Below, in pieces: positions 1-6,523 of a stretch of DNA of 8,294 nt. The translations under genes were made by a program, and so were the position numbers. Source of the DNA: an uncultured Collinsella sp. (lineage in GTDB: Bacteria > Actinomycetota > Coriobacteriia > Coriobacteriales > Coriobacteriaceae); NCBI GenBank assembly GCA_934646965.1, contig CAKUEZ010000084.1, positions 1 to 8,294 on the forward strand. The letters are read 5' to 3'. A model generated the notes under the pieces. It was not told the DNA's origin. It searched no databases and saw only the letters and a program-made list of their open reading frames with translations. Numbering within the stretch: position 1 is the first letter of the stretch; every line of letters starts with the position of its first letter.

Positions 1-48
1 CGTTCCCAGGTCGATCGCCGCCACCTTATATCGTTTGCAATTCGTCAT
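1..48 (-). CDS. ppx: Ppx/GppA-family phosphatase, N-terminal fragment
   Basis: Only the first 16 codons are inside the window, reading MTNCKRYKVAAIDLGT. The AAIDLGT stretch is the first phosphate-binding strand and loop of the ASKHA (actin-like ATPase) fold as it appears in exopolyphosphatase / guanosine pentaphosphatase proteins, which hydrolyse polyphosphate or convert pppGpp to ppGpp in the cytoplasm. The ATG is preceded by a purine-rich GGGGAG Shine-Dalgarno, and the gene follows the DivIC-like gene by 28 bp, so the two are probably co-transcribed. In many Actinobacteria a ppx gene follows eno and divIC, which supports the call. Ppx and GppA cannot be told apart from this fragment, and another ASKHA protein is not formally excluded. 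Confidence 0.72.
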   Translation of the reverse strand, partial: MTNCKRYKVAAIDLGT

Positions 49-76
49 TGCGGGCTCCCCTCCGGGCGCTACTCGC

Positions 77-838
77 CTACTCGCCGCTGGACGCGACCGT
101 CTGGCCCTCAACGCCGTTAAATCCAAACAGCATGTCGAGCGTCTGGATGTACCACGGTGCGTCCTTGCCGACTTCTTCTATTTCCTTGGCGACCTCGCTG
201 GCCTTCTTGGCGTTCGACGACTTCTTGCTCGAAGACGAATCCGAATCGTCGTCCAGGCCCAGCACGTCAATCTTGGTCTCGCCGGGCATTACCAGACCAA
301 GATCCTCGGACGCCGCGTCCTTGATGCCCTCCTCCGAGAGCAGCTTGTCGACGCTTTTTTGCAGCTCGTCGTTGTATTGCTCGCGAATCTCGACCTGCTT
401 GGCCAAGATATCGCTCGAGCGCTTTGCCACGTACAGATCGCGCACAGGAAAATACAGGCTCACAAGCACCAAGGCCACAACGATACCGATGAACAGCCCC
501 CGCTGGGGTCCGTGGGTAAAGTCGTAAATCGCCTTGACCACCGCGTTATCGTTGGCGTAATGCATAAAGTCCGAGCCCGAAAGACGGCTCGACGGCCTGC
601 TCGACCTATCGTGCGTCTGAGCCGAGGAACGCGAGGCATGCGCCGTGTGCGACGAACGGTCCGGGCGATGCGCCGGCGTATTCATTTGAGCATTAGAACG
701 CGAGGCACTTGCCGCACGATGCGCAGGACGGGCGGCACCGGCATAATCGGACCCGCCAAGCTGCACCGTATGCGCGCGGCGAGGCGACGGCTCACGCGAA
801 CCGGCGGAATAGTACCTGTTGTCGTAAATCTGATCCAT
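77..838 (-). CDS. divIC: DivIC/FtsB-like septum formation initiator, single-pass membrane protein
   Basis: A 253-residue protein. Residues 1 to about 110 are low-complexity, rich in Ser, Arg, His and Ala, and probably disordered in the cytoplasm. A single hydrophobic segment at about 114-132 (GLFIGIVVALVLVSLYFPV) is followed by a coiled-coil-like stretch (about 133-167) and the family's short globular motif near 169-187 (EEGIKDAASEDLGLVMPGE). This is the layout of the DivIC/FtsB family, which bridges FtsL/FtsQ-type proteins at the division site. It is longer than B. subtilis DivIC or E. coli FtsB because of the N-terminal extension and a C-terminal tail: an acidic/Ser linker (about 196-211) and a terminal aromatic motif (PWYIQTLDMLFGF, about 228-240). 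The ATG at 838 was chosen because an AAGG Shine-Dalgarno precedes it and because the longer frame to 964 would run back through the eno terminator. The position between eno and ppx matches actinobacterial order. Confidence 0.88.
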   Translation of the reverse strand: MDQIYDNRYYSAGSREPSPRRAHTVQLGGSDYAGAARPAHRAASASRSNAQMNTPAHRPDRSSHTAHASRSSAQTHDRSSRPSSRLSGSDFMHYANDNAVVKAIYDFTHGPQRGLFIGIVVALVLVSLYFPVRDLYVAKRSSDILAKQVEIREQYNDELQKSVDKLLSEEGIKDAASEDLGLVMPGETKIDVLGLDDDSDSSSSKKSSNAKKASEVAKEIEEVGKDAPWYIQTLDMLFGFNGVEGQTVASSGE

Positions 839-875
839 GTGCGCCTTGTGCGGTTGAGGTTTGTTTGCGCTAAGT

Positions 876-903
876 ATTTTAGTTATAGCACGAGCGCGCG
901 CAA
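876..903 (-). promoter_or_regulatory. Candidate promoter for divIC-ppx
   Basis: On the minus strand a TAAAAT box (881-876, 5 of 6 to the sigma-70-type consensus) lies 16 bp after a weak TTGCGC (903-898). An overlapping TATAAC (887-882) is an alternative -10. The site lies downstream of the eno terminator and about 38 bp before the divIC ATG, where a promoter is needed if termination after eno is efficient. The AT-rich patch stands out from its GC-rich surroundings. The -35 match is poor, so this is only a candidate. Confidence 0.35.
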
Positions 904-929
904 CGCCTTCGGCAGCCTTTGCTCGACAT

Positions 930-961
930 AAAAAAGGCGCTGAGCCACACAGCCCAGCGCC
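930..961 (-). terminator. Intrinsic terminator after eno
   Basis: On the minus strand a 10-bp stem, GGCGCTGGGC pairing with GCTCAGCGCC (one G-U pair), closes a 6-nt TGTGTG loop and is followed directly by six T residues. It starts 63 bp after the eno stop codon. It is a textbook Rho-independent terminator that should separate eno from divIC-ppx. Confidence 0.9.
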
Positions 962-1024
962 CAATGACGGCCAGCAAAAGTGCAGCGGAGCCGAGTCAAC
1001 CCCGCCCCGCGAGCACTACTTGCC

Positions 1025-2326
<1,302 letters not shown>

Positions 2327-2389
2327 TCACTTGGAAACGGGTTGAATGCTTGGCGACGCGGCCTTGCGCCAACGTGGTGCTTTGGTTTG

Positions 2390-2434
2390 TAAGTTAGCCA
2401 TGTCGCACTTTTTGCATTATGCCCTAAGTTAGCC
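2390..2434 (-). repeat. Direct repeat of a 10-mer upstream of eno, with candidate promoter
   Basis: The minus strand carries GGCTAACTTA twice, at 2434-2425 and 2399-2390, start to start 35 bp apart, in the eno leader region. Between them lies CATAAT (2421-2416), 5 of 6 to a -10 box but without a recognisable -35 at the right distance. If that box is used, eno would have a leader of about 95 nt. The repeats could be operator half-sites or parts of tandem promoters; the sequence does not decide. Apart from this and the mazG terminator I see nothing else in 2315-2505. Confidence 0.4.
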
Positions 2435-2455
2435 GAGGGATACACTTGATTTTCG

Positions 2456-2501
2456 AAAAATTTAGCGGGGCGATGGTGCGCATCCGCCCCATCGTCCCCG
2501 C
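2456..2501 (-). terminator. Probable intrinsic terminator after mazG
   Basis: Immediately after the mazG stop codon the minus strand forms a 12-bp stem, GCGGGG(A)CGATGG pairing with CCATCGCCCCGC with one bulged A, around a 12-nt loop. A TAAATTTTT run follows. The T-run starts four bases after the stem, so it is slightly off-ideal, but it is in the right place to end the larC-yfcE-mazG transcript. Confidence 0.65.
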
Positions 2502-2505
2502 GTTC

Positions 2506-3366
2506 TTACTCCTCTGCCTTTGCGGCATCCCACAGGTCGTTGAGGCCGTGGGTCGAAAGCTCTGCCAGATCCACGTGAGCGTCGGCGGCCATCTGCTCCA
2601 TCGCGGCCCAGCGGCGGCGGAACTTTGCCGTGCTGGCGCGCAGGGCGCTCTCGGCGTCGATCCCCTCCTTGCGCGCGACGTTAACCAGGGCAAAGAGCAG
2701 GTCGCCAAACTCCATCTCGCGCTCGGGCGAGCCGGGCTCCTCGGCCTCAAACTCGGCACGCTCCTCGGCGACCTCGTCCCACACGTCCTGGACCGTCTCC
2801 CACTCAAAGCCCACGGCCGCGGCCTTGCGCGACACCTTCTGCGCCTGCATCAGCGCCGGCAGGTGCGTGGGCACGCCATCGAGCAGGCCCTCGGGCGCGG
2901 CCTCGCCCGCTGCCACAGCCTTGTCCTTGGCGGCCTTCTCGGCGAGCTTAACCTCGTCCCAGATCTTGAGCACCTCGGCGGAATTATCGGCATCCGCATC
3001 GCCAAACACGTGAGGATGACGGCGAATGAGCTTGGCATCGATATCGCGTGCCACGTCGACCAGCGTAAACTCGCCGGCGTCGGCCGCAATCTGCGCATGC
3101 AGCACGACCTGCATAAGCACGTCGCCCAGCTCCTCGCGCAGATGCGCCGCGTCATCGGCCTCGATGCAATCGAGCGCCTCGTAGGCCTCCTCGATCATGT
3201 TCTTGCCAATGCTCTGATGCGTCTGTTCGCGATCCCACGGGCAGCCATCGGGCTGACGCAGACGCCAGATGGTCTGCACCAGATGCTGAAGCTCGGCTGA
3301 CGCATCGACCAGCGTCGACAGGCCGCGCGAGCCCTCGACATTTTGCTGAGCCATGTGCTGCGCCAT
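2506..3366 (-). CDS. mazG: MazG-type nucleoside triphosphate pyrophosphohydrolase
   Basis: Hydrolyses (d)NTPs to NMP and pyrophosphate; in known bacteria it cleans non-canonical nucleotides from the pool and can affect the stringent response. The 286-residue protein has two tandem MazG domains, as in the full-length E. coli enzyme. The N-domain (about 23-142) has the family opening LRQPDGCPWDREQTHQSI, the Mg-binding pairs in MIEEAYEALD (Glu59/60/63) and REELGDVL (Glu78/79, Asp82), and RRHPHVFGD. The C-domain (about 175-258) has KVSRKAAAVGFEWE, a second acidic helix EVAEERAEF (198-206) and EMEFGDLLFALVN. The ATG at 3366 is preceded at ideal distance by AAGGAGGAG, which lies in the last codons of yfcE; only 2 bp separate the genes, so they are translationally coupled. 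An in-frame longer reading into yfcE is not needed. mazG just upstream of eno is common in Actinobacteria. Confidence 0.96.
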   Translation of the reverse strand: MAQHMAQQNVEGSRGLSTLVDASAELQHLVQTIWRLRQPDGCPWDREQTHQSIGKNMIEEAYEALDCIEADDAAHLREELGDVLMQVVLHAQIAADAGEFTLVDVARDIDAKLIRRHPHVFGDADADNSAEVLKIWDEVKLAEKAAKDKAVAAGEAAPEGLLDGVPTHLPALMQAQKVSRKAAAVGFEWETVQDVWDEVAEERAEFEAEEPGSPEREMEFGDLLFALVNVARKEGIDAESALRASTAKFRRRWAAMEQMAADAHVDLAELSTHGLNDLWDAAKAEE

Positions 3367-3368
3367 GG

Positions 3369-3917
3369 TTACTCCTCCTTCAGGATCACGTGGCGGAACG
3401 CGCCGCCCTCGTAGATGCCGTAGCTGTGCGTGCCGTCCTTGGGGATGCTCACGCTGCCGGGGTTGAAGAGCCACAGACCCGGGTGTGCCTCGCTTGCCTC
3501 GTTGACTTTGACGTGCGTGTGGCCGTAGACGAGCGCGGAGCCCTCGGGCAGCGCGGGCGCGTGGTCGACGCTGTTGTGCATGCCGGCGCCAAAGACGTGG
3601 CCGTGCGTCAGGAACAGCTCGCGGCCGGTCTCGTCGAACAGGGTCGCATAGTCGGCCATGACGGGGAAATCGAGGACCATCTGGTCGACCTCGGCGTCGC
3701 AGTTGCCGCGCACCGCGATGATGCGGTCGGCCAGGGCGTTGAGCAGCGGAATCACGCGCTTGGGGGCGTAGTCGCGCGGCAAGTCGTTGCGCGGGCCGTG
3801 ATAGAGCAGGTCGCCCAGCAGCACGATGCGGTCGGGGTTCTCGCGCTCGATGGCGGCGACCAGGCGCTCGGTCCAGTATGCCGAGCCGTGAATGTCGGAA
3901 GCGATGAGGTATTTCAT
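3369..3917 (-). CDS. yfcE: YfcE-type calcineurin-like phosphodiesterase
   Basis: A 182-residue protein, about the size of E. coli YfcE, a metal-dependent phosphodiesterase active on model substrates and of uncertain physiological role. Binuclear metal-site motifs appear in order: SDIHG (Asp8, His10), LLGDLLYHGPRND (Asp36), VRGNCDAEVDQM (Asn72), LTHGHVFG (His105), VYGHTHV (His133, His135) and FNPGSVSIPK. No signal peptide or membrane segment is visible, so it should be cytoplasmic. The start at 3917 has an AAAGGA Shine-Dalgarno 8 nt upstream and gives the typical MKYLIASDIHG terminus. It lies 54 bp after the LarC-like gene and 2 bp before mazG, in a probable three-gene operon. The natural substrate cannot be read from sequence. 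Confidence 0.93.
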   Translation of the reverse strand: MKYLIASDIHGSAYWTERLVAAIERENPDRIVLLGDLLYHGPRNDLPRDYAPKRVIPLLNALADRIIAVRGNCDAEVDQMVLDFPVMADYATLFDETGRELFLTHGHVFGAGMHNSVDHAPALPEGSALVYGHTHVKVNEASEAHPGLWLFNPGSVSIPKDGTHSYGIYEGGAFRHVILKEE

Positions 3918-3971
3918 TGGAGTCCTTTCAGGTGGAGCTGGTTGGATTGGTGAGGCGCGGTGCCGGCGGCG

Positions 3972-4457
3972 TCACTCAAACCGCAACGCCGCGGCTTGCG
4001 CCGCCTGCATCACGCGTTGGAGCGGCACGCCGTGCTCGTGGGCGAGACGGGCGCAGTCCTCGTACTCGGGCGCCGCACGCTCGCTGCCGTCGGGCAGGGT
4101 GGCCACCTTTACAACCACCTCGCCCCAGGGTGTCGCCACTTGCTCAAAGCGACGCGGCAGGCAGACGCGCTCCATAACCTGGCGACGAATGCCGTTGGTC
4201 GTGGTTTCCAAAAAGATAATCGTCTGCAGACGGTCAATGTCCTCGCGGGCGCAGATTACTTGCAGCTGCCAGCCGGGGCGACCTTTTTTGCAGTAAAGGG
4301 GCAGCCAGTGCACCTCGCGGGCGCCCGCCTCGCGCAGGCGGTCGGCGGCATAGGCGAGCACCTCGGGCGACGCATCGTCGATGTCGCACTCCAGCTTGAC
4401 GATGGTTTCGGGCGCATCGGTCTCGCGGGACAGCGGGGATGTGCTATCGCATTGCAT
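3972..4457 (-). CDS. larC: Stand-alone LarC C-terminal domain protein (DUF111 / nickel-pincer cofactor family)
   Basis: The 161-residue product matches the C-terminal half of LarC, the CTP-dependent cyclometallase that inserts nickel into the pincer cofactor of lactate racemase. Signatures: KLECDIDDASPEVLAYAADRL (21-41), LPLYCKKGRPGWQLQV (52-67), the FLETTTNGIR box (82-91), WGEVVVKVA (111-119) and PEYEDCARLA (130-139). Full LarC is about 400 residues; the N-terminal half with its GxSGDM motif is absent, and the 123 bp of open frame before the chosen start show no trace of it. In Lactobacillus plantarum larC is split into larC1 and larC2, the latter reached by frameshifting; here no larC1 precedes. 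The ATG at 4457 was chosen because the conserved domain starts about 17 residues later and an AAAGGA lies about 10 nt upstream, a slightly long spacing. It is the first gene of the probable larC-yfcE-mazG unit. Nickel chemistry is inferred from family only. Confidence 0.82.
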   Translation of the reverse strand: MQCDSTSPLSRETDAPETIVKLECDIDDASPEVLAYAADRLREAGAREVHWLPLYCKKGRPGWQLQVICAREDIDRLQTIIFLETTTNGIRRQVMERVCLPRRFEQVATPWGEVVVKVATLPDGSERAAPEYEDCARLAHEHGVPLQRVMQAAQAAALRFE

Positions 4458-4582
4458 ACGGTCCGGATCCTTTCCGCGCGGGCTCGTTTTCTTCTCCCAA
4501 ACGCTAGCACATCGTGGGCGACACGGGGACGGCGTCCTTGGATGGGCGCGATTTTCGTCCATCGTCGCCCCTGCCCCCATCT

Positions 4583-4647
4583 AAACGTGTACGTCAGCCT
4601 CCAAACATGTCATTTTTTGTCGGTTTTGGAGGCTGACGTACATGTTT
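4583..4647. repeat. Near-perfect inverted repeat (23-bp arms, 19-nt loop) in a divergent spacer
   Basis: Arms at 4583-4605 and 4625-4647 are reverse complements at 22 of 23 positions; the one difference (G at 4587 against T at 4643) can still pair as G-U in a plus-strand RNA. The 4606-4624 loop contains six T residues. The core of each arm reads TTTGGAGGCTGACGTACA going outward, so each arm carries a GGAGG Shine-Dalgarno-like sequence and each partner arm its CCTCC complement. The element sits about 126 bp from the larC start and 130 bp from the phosphatase start. It resembles REP-like or MITE-like palindromes that occur in many copies in genomes, but copy number cannot be seen here. Confidence 0.9.
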
Positions 4648-4739
4648 TGAGAGCGCAAGCGGGACGGCACCGCGCGCCGCGCAGCCTTTCCACTCGATTT
4701 CGGCACCCGACGTGCCCGGTGCGTCAAGGGCCGCGCCAT

Positions 4740-4745
4740 TACAAT
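4740..4745 (+). promoter_or_regulatory. Candidate -10 box for the PHP phosphatase gene
   Basis: TACAAT matches the sigma-70-type -10 consensus at 5 of 6 positions and lies 32 bp before the ATG, giving a leader of about 25 nt. There is no convincing -35 hexamer 16-18 bp upstream. Position is the main argument. Confidence 0.3.
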
Positions 4746-4777
4746 GGAGCGGATTCGCTTACTGTAAAGGAGCCGCC

Positions 4778-5689
4778 ATGTCCGCATGCCCGCTGGTCGA
4801 TTGCCATACCCACACCTCGTTTTCGGACGGGCACGCCTCGTTTGAGGAGAACGTTCGTGCGGCTGCGGCCGCTGGATGTCAGGTCATGGTCTCGACCGAC
4901 CACCTCACCCTGCCTGCCAGCATGGATGCCAATTGCGAGGTGCAGGTTGTCGAGGGCGACCTGCCGGCACATCGCCTGGCCTTTGAAGACGCCCGCAAGC
5001 TCGCCGCGCAGATCGCGCCGGGCCTCAGCTTTATCTATGGCTTTGAATGCGATTGGTACGAGGGTTGCGAGCCCTTGGTTGAGCGCTGGTCCGATGGCGC
5101 CGTGGTGCGCCTGGGCAGTGTGCACTGGATTGGCAATCCCGGCGATATCATGGCCGGTGCCGCTGGTACAGCGGGGACGGAGAACGTCGCTCGTCCCGAT
5201 ACACCCGATTCGCTCTGCGGCTGGATTGACGACGACACCAATCTGCACGTTTGGGAAAACCTGGGGGTACGCGGCGCGTGGGAGCGCTACGTCGACGACT
5301 GGTGCCGTGCTTGCGAAAGCTCACTCAACTTTGACGTGATGGCCCATCCCGACCTGGTCATGCGTTTTTCGAAGGAAGGCTTTGCGCCCGACTTTGACCC
5401 CACGCCGCTCTGGGAGCAGATGGCAGAGTGCGCCCACGATACGGGTCGCCGCGTTGAGGTCTCGACCGCCGCACCGCGCAAGGGCCTCGACGACTACTAT
5501 CCCGCGACCGGGCTGTTGCGCCGCTTCGCCCACGCCGAGGTGCCGATCACTTTTGGCTCGGACGCGCACCGCGCCTGCGACATCTGCTGGAACATCCGCG
5601 AAGCCCAGGCGCACGCCTACGGCTGCGGCTACCGAACCTTCGACATCCCCCACCCCACCGGCGAATGGGAACCCACGCCCCTCGCCTAG
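4778..5689 (+). CDS. hisK: PHP-family histidinol-phosphatase (HisK/HisJ type)
   Basis: Predicted to remove phosphate from L-histidinol phosphate, the penultimate-stage step of histidine synthesis. The 303-residue protein has the PHP metal-site series in order: DCHTHTSFSDGH (His10, His12, Asp17), STDHLTLP (Asp41, His42), GFECDWY (Glu90, Asp92), LGSVHWIG (His116), DVMAHPDLVMRF (His190, Asp192) and TFGSDAHRACD (Asp262, His264). The set is complete, so a trinuclear metal site is likely. It is somewhat longer than typical HisK proteins, with a loop insertion at about 120-160. The start at 4778 has AAAGGAG 5 nt upstream and places the first metal motif at residue 8, as usual; the in-frame extension to 4712 lacks a site and precedes the -10 candidate. 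It converges on hisE and stands just outside the his operon, which strongly supports the histidine role over other PHP functions. It has its own promoter region and is flanked by two palindromes. Confidence 0.87.
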   Translation: MSACPLVDCHTHTSFSDGHASFEENVRAAAAAGCQVMVSTDHLTLPASMDANCEVQVVEGDLPAHRLAFEDARKLAAQIAPGLSFIYGFECDWYEGCEPLVERWSDGAVVRLGSVHWIGNPGDIMAGAAGTAGTENVARPDTPDSLCGWIDDDTNLHVWENLGVRGAWERYVDDWCRACESSLNFDVMAHPDLVMRFSKEGFAPDFDPTPLWEQMAECAHDTGRRVEVSTAAPRKGLDDYYPATGLLRRFAHAEVPITFGSDAHRACDICWNIREAQAHAYGCGYRTFDIPHPTGEWEPTPLA

Positions 5690-5701
5690 CTATCCCTTCA
5701 T

Positions 5702-5770
5702 AAGTTGCGGTGAAATAGAGACTGTTTAAACGTTTCAACGACCTAAACAGTCCCTATTTCACCGCAACTT
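5702..5770. repeat. Near-perfect inverted repeat (27-bp arms, 15-nt loop) between convergent genes
   Basis: Arms at 5702-5728 and 5744-5770 are reverse complements at 26 of 27 positions (mismatch A5719 against C5753). The outward half of each arm contains TTGCGGTGAAATAG. The element fills most of the 102-bp gap between the phosphatase stop (5689) and the hisE stop (5792). A transcript from either side would form a 27-bp hairpin, so it could act as a bidirectional transcription or mRNA 3'-end barrier, but no T-run follows on either strand, so it is not a classical intrinsic terminator. It is AT-richer than its surroundings and unrelated in sequence to the repeat at 4583-4647. Confidence 0.92.
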
Positions 5771-5791
5771 CCCTGGGACCCCGAGCTTGAC

Positions 5792-6109
5792 TTAGTGGCG
5801 GCGGGCGTTTAGTTCGCCGGCCAGCTCGTCGAGGGTGATGCCGTAGCGCTCGAGCGTCACGAGCAGGTGGTAGATCAGGTCACCGGCCTCGTAGCGAATG
5901 TGATCGTGGTCGTTATCCTTGCAAGCCATGATCACCTCGCTTGCCTCCTCGGCAAGCTTCTTGAGCAGCTCGTCCTCCACGTCGGTCAGCAGACGAGCGG
6001 TATAGCTCTCCTCCGGCGATGCGTCACGGCGGCCGTGAATCACCTCGGCCAGGCCCGTCAGCGTCTCGCCGATATTTCCATCCTGAACATTTGCGGTGCG
6101 CACACCCAT
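5792..6109 (-). CDS. hisE: Phosphoribosyl-ATP pyrophosphatase
   Basis: Hydrolyses phosphoribosyl-ATP to phosphoribosyl-AMP and pyrophosphate, the second step of histidine synthesis. The 105-residue protein has the family motifs SYTARLL (35-41), a metal-binding helix LLKKLAEEASEVIMACKD (Glu54, Glu55, Glu58) and YEAGDLIYHLLVTL (Glu74, Asp77). This is the all-alpha NTP pyrophosphohydrolase fold, the superfamily that also includes MazG. It is a separate gene, as usual in Actinobacteria, not fused to hisI. The ATG at 6109 has AAAGGA 8 nt upstream. It lies 46 bp after hisI and is the last gene of the operon; the only structure downstream is the inverted repeat at 5702-5770. Confidence 0.97.
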   Translation of the reverse strand: MGVRTANVQDGNIGETLTGLAEVIHGRRDASPEESYTARLLTDVEDELLKKLAEEASEVIMACKDNDHDHIRYEAGDLIYHLLVTLERYGITLDELAGELNARRH

Positions 6110-6155
6110 GGTTCAATCCTTTCTGGTTGGCCGAGCGCCTGATCGAGCGCCCGCC

Positions 6156-6485
6156 CTACGCGAGTTTCTTAAAGAAGCAGGTACGGTTGCCGGTATGGCA
6201 CGCCGGACCCGGCGAGTCGACCTTGACCAGGAGCGTATCGCTATCGCAGTCGGCCCAAAGCTCCTTGACCTCTTGCATGTTGCCGCTCGTCGCGCCCTTG
6301 TTCCAGAGCTCCTGACGGCTACGGCTCCAAAACCACGTGGTGCCGGTCTTGAGCGTCAGTCCCACCGATTCCTCGTTCATCCAAGCAACCATAAGCACCT
6401 CGCCAGTGTCATACTGCTGAACCACACAAGGAATCAATCCACTGGCGTCGTACTTAAGATCCGCTGGAGTAGTAATTTCTCTCAT
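6156..6485 (-). CDS. hisI: Phosphoribosyl-AMP cyclohydrolase
   Basis: Opens the adenine ring of phosphoribosyl-AMP, the third step of histidine synthesis. The 109-residue protein has [11 protein letters not shown] (30-40), the substrate-binding [15 protein letters not shown] (59-73), the metal-binding ADCDSD (Cys80, Asp81, Asp83) and the zinc-ligand segment [12 protein letters not shown] (Cys96, Cys103). All key residues are present. The start at 6485 gives the usual N-terminus; its Shine-Dalgarno is only a GGGGAA, weaker than those of hisA and hisF. The first 34 or so codons are unusually AT-rich for this window (AGA, ATT, ACT, AGT, GGA, TTG, CCT, TGT), while the second half returns to GC-rich codons. 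A 142-bp structured spacer separates it from hisF, so its translation is not coupled to the upstream genes. Confidence 0.97.
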   Translation of the reverse strand: MREITTPADLKYDASGLIPCVVQQYDTGEVLMVAWMNEESVGLTLKTGTTWFWSRSRQELWNKGATSGNMQEVKELWADCDSDTLLVKVDSPGPACHTGNRTCFFKKLA

Positions 6486-6506
6486 TTCAATTCCCCAATT
6501 TAAACA

Positions 6507-6520
6507 TCGCCGGTCGGCGA
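6507..6520. repeat. Small GC-rich palindrome just upstream of hisI
   Basis: TCGCCGGTCGGCGA has 6-bp perfectly complementary arms around two bases; as RNA it would form a 5-bp stem with a 4-nt loop. It ends 21 bp before the hisI ATG, so it could influence access to that start or be the 3' edge of the larger element next to it. Confidence 0.55.
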
Positions 6521-6523
6521 GGG

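Larger units (their letters stand above)
4458..4777. other. Divergent intergenic region between larC and the PHP phosphatase gene
   Basis: This 320-bp stretch holds no gene I can support. It must contain promoters firing in both directions. Near the larC side the minus strand has TGCTAGCGT (an extended -10-like TAGCGT) without a clear -35. Near the phosphatase side the plus strand has TACAAT at 4740-4745. The centre is filled by the long inverted repeat at 4583-4647. Because both flanking genes point away from it, a terminator is not the obvious purpose of that repeat. Confidence 0.6.

Noticed and set aside
839..964. N-terminal extension of the DivIC-like protein to an upstream ATG at 964
   Set aside because: The extension would translate through the eno terminator hairpin, has no ribosome binding site, and the candidate promoter lies inside it.
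4583..4647. Reading the inverted repeat as an intrinsic terminator
   Set aside because: No gene ends near it on either strand and the few T residues after the right arm are part of the stem, so a terminator role is not supported.
3960..5339. A long plus-strand frame covering larC antisense, the divergent spacer and part of hisK
   Set aside because: It crosses the inverted repeat and reads hisK in the wrong frame; the real hisK frame carries the full PHP motif series.
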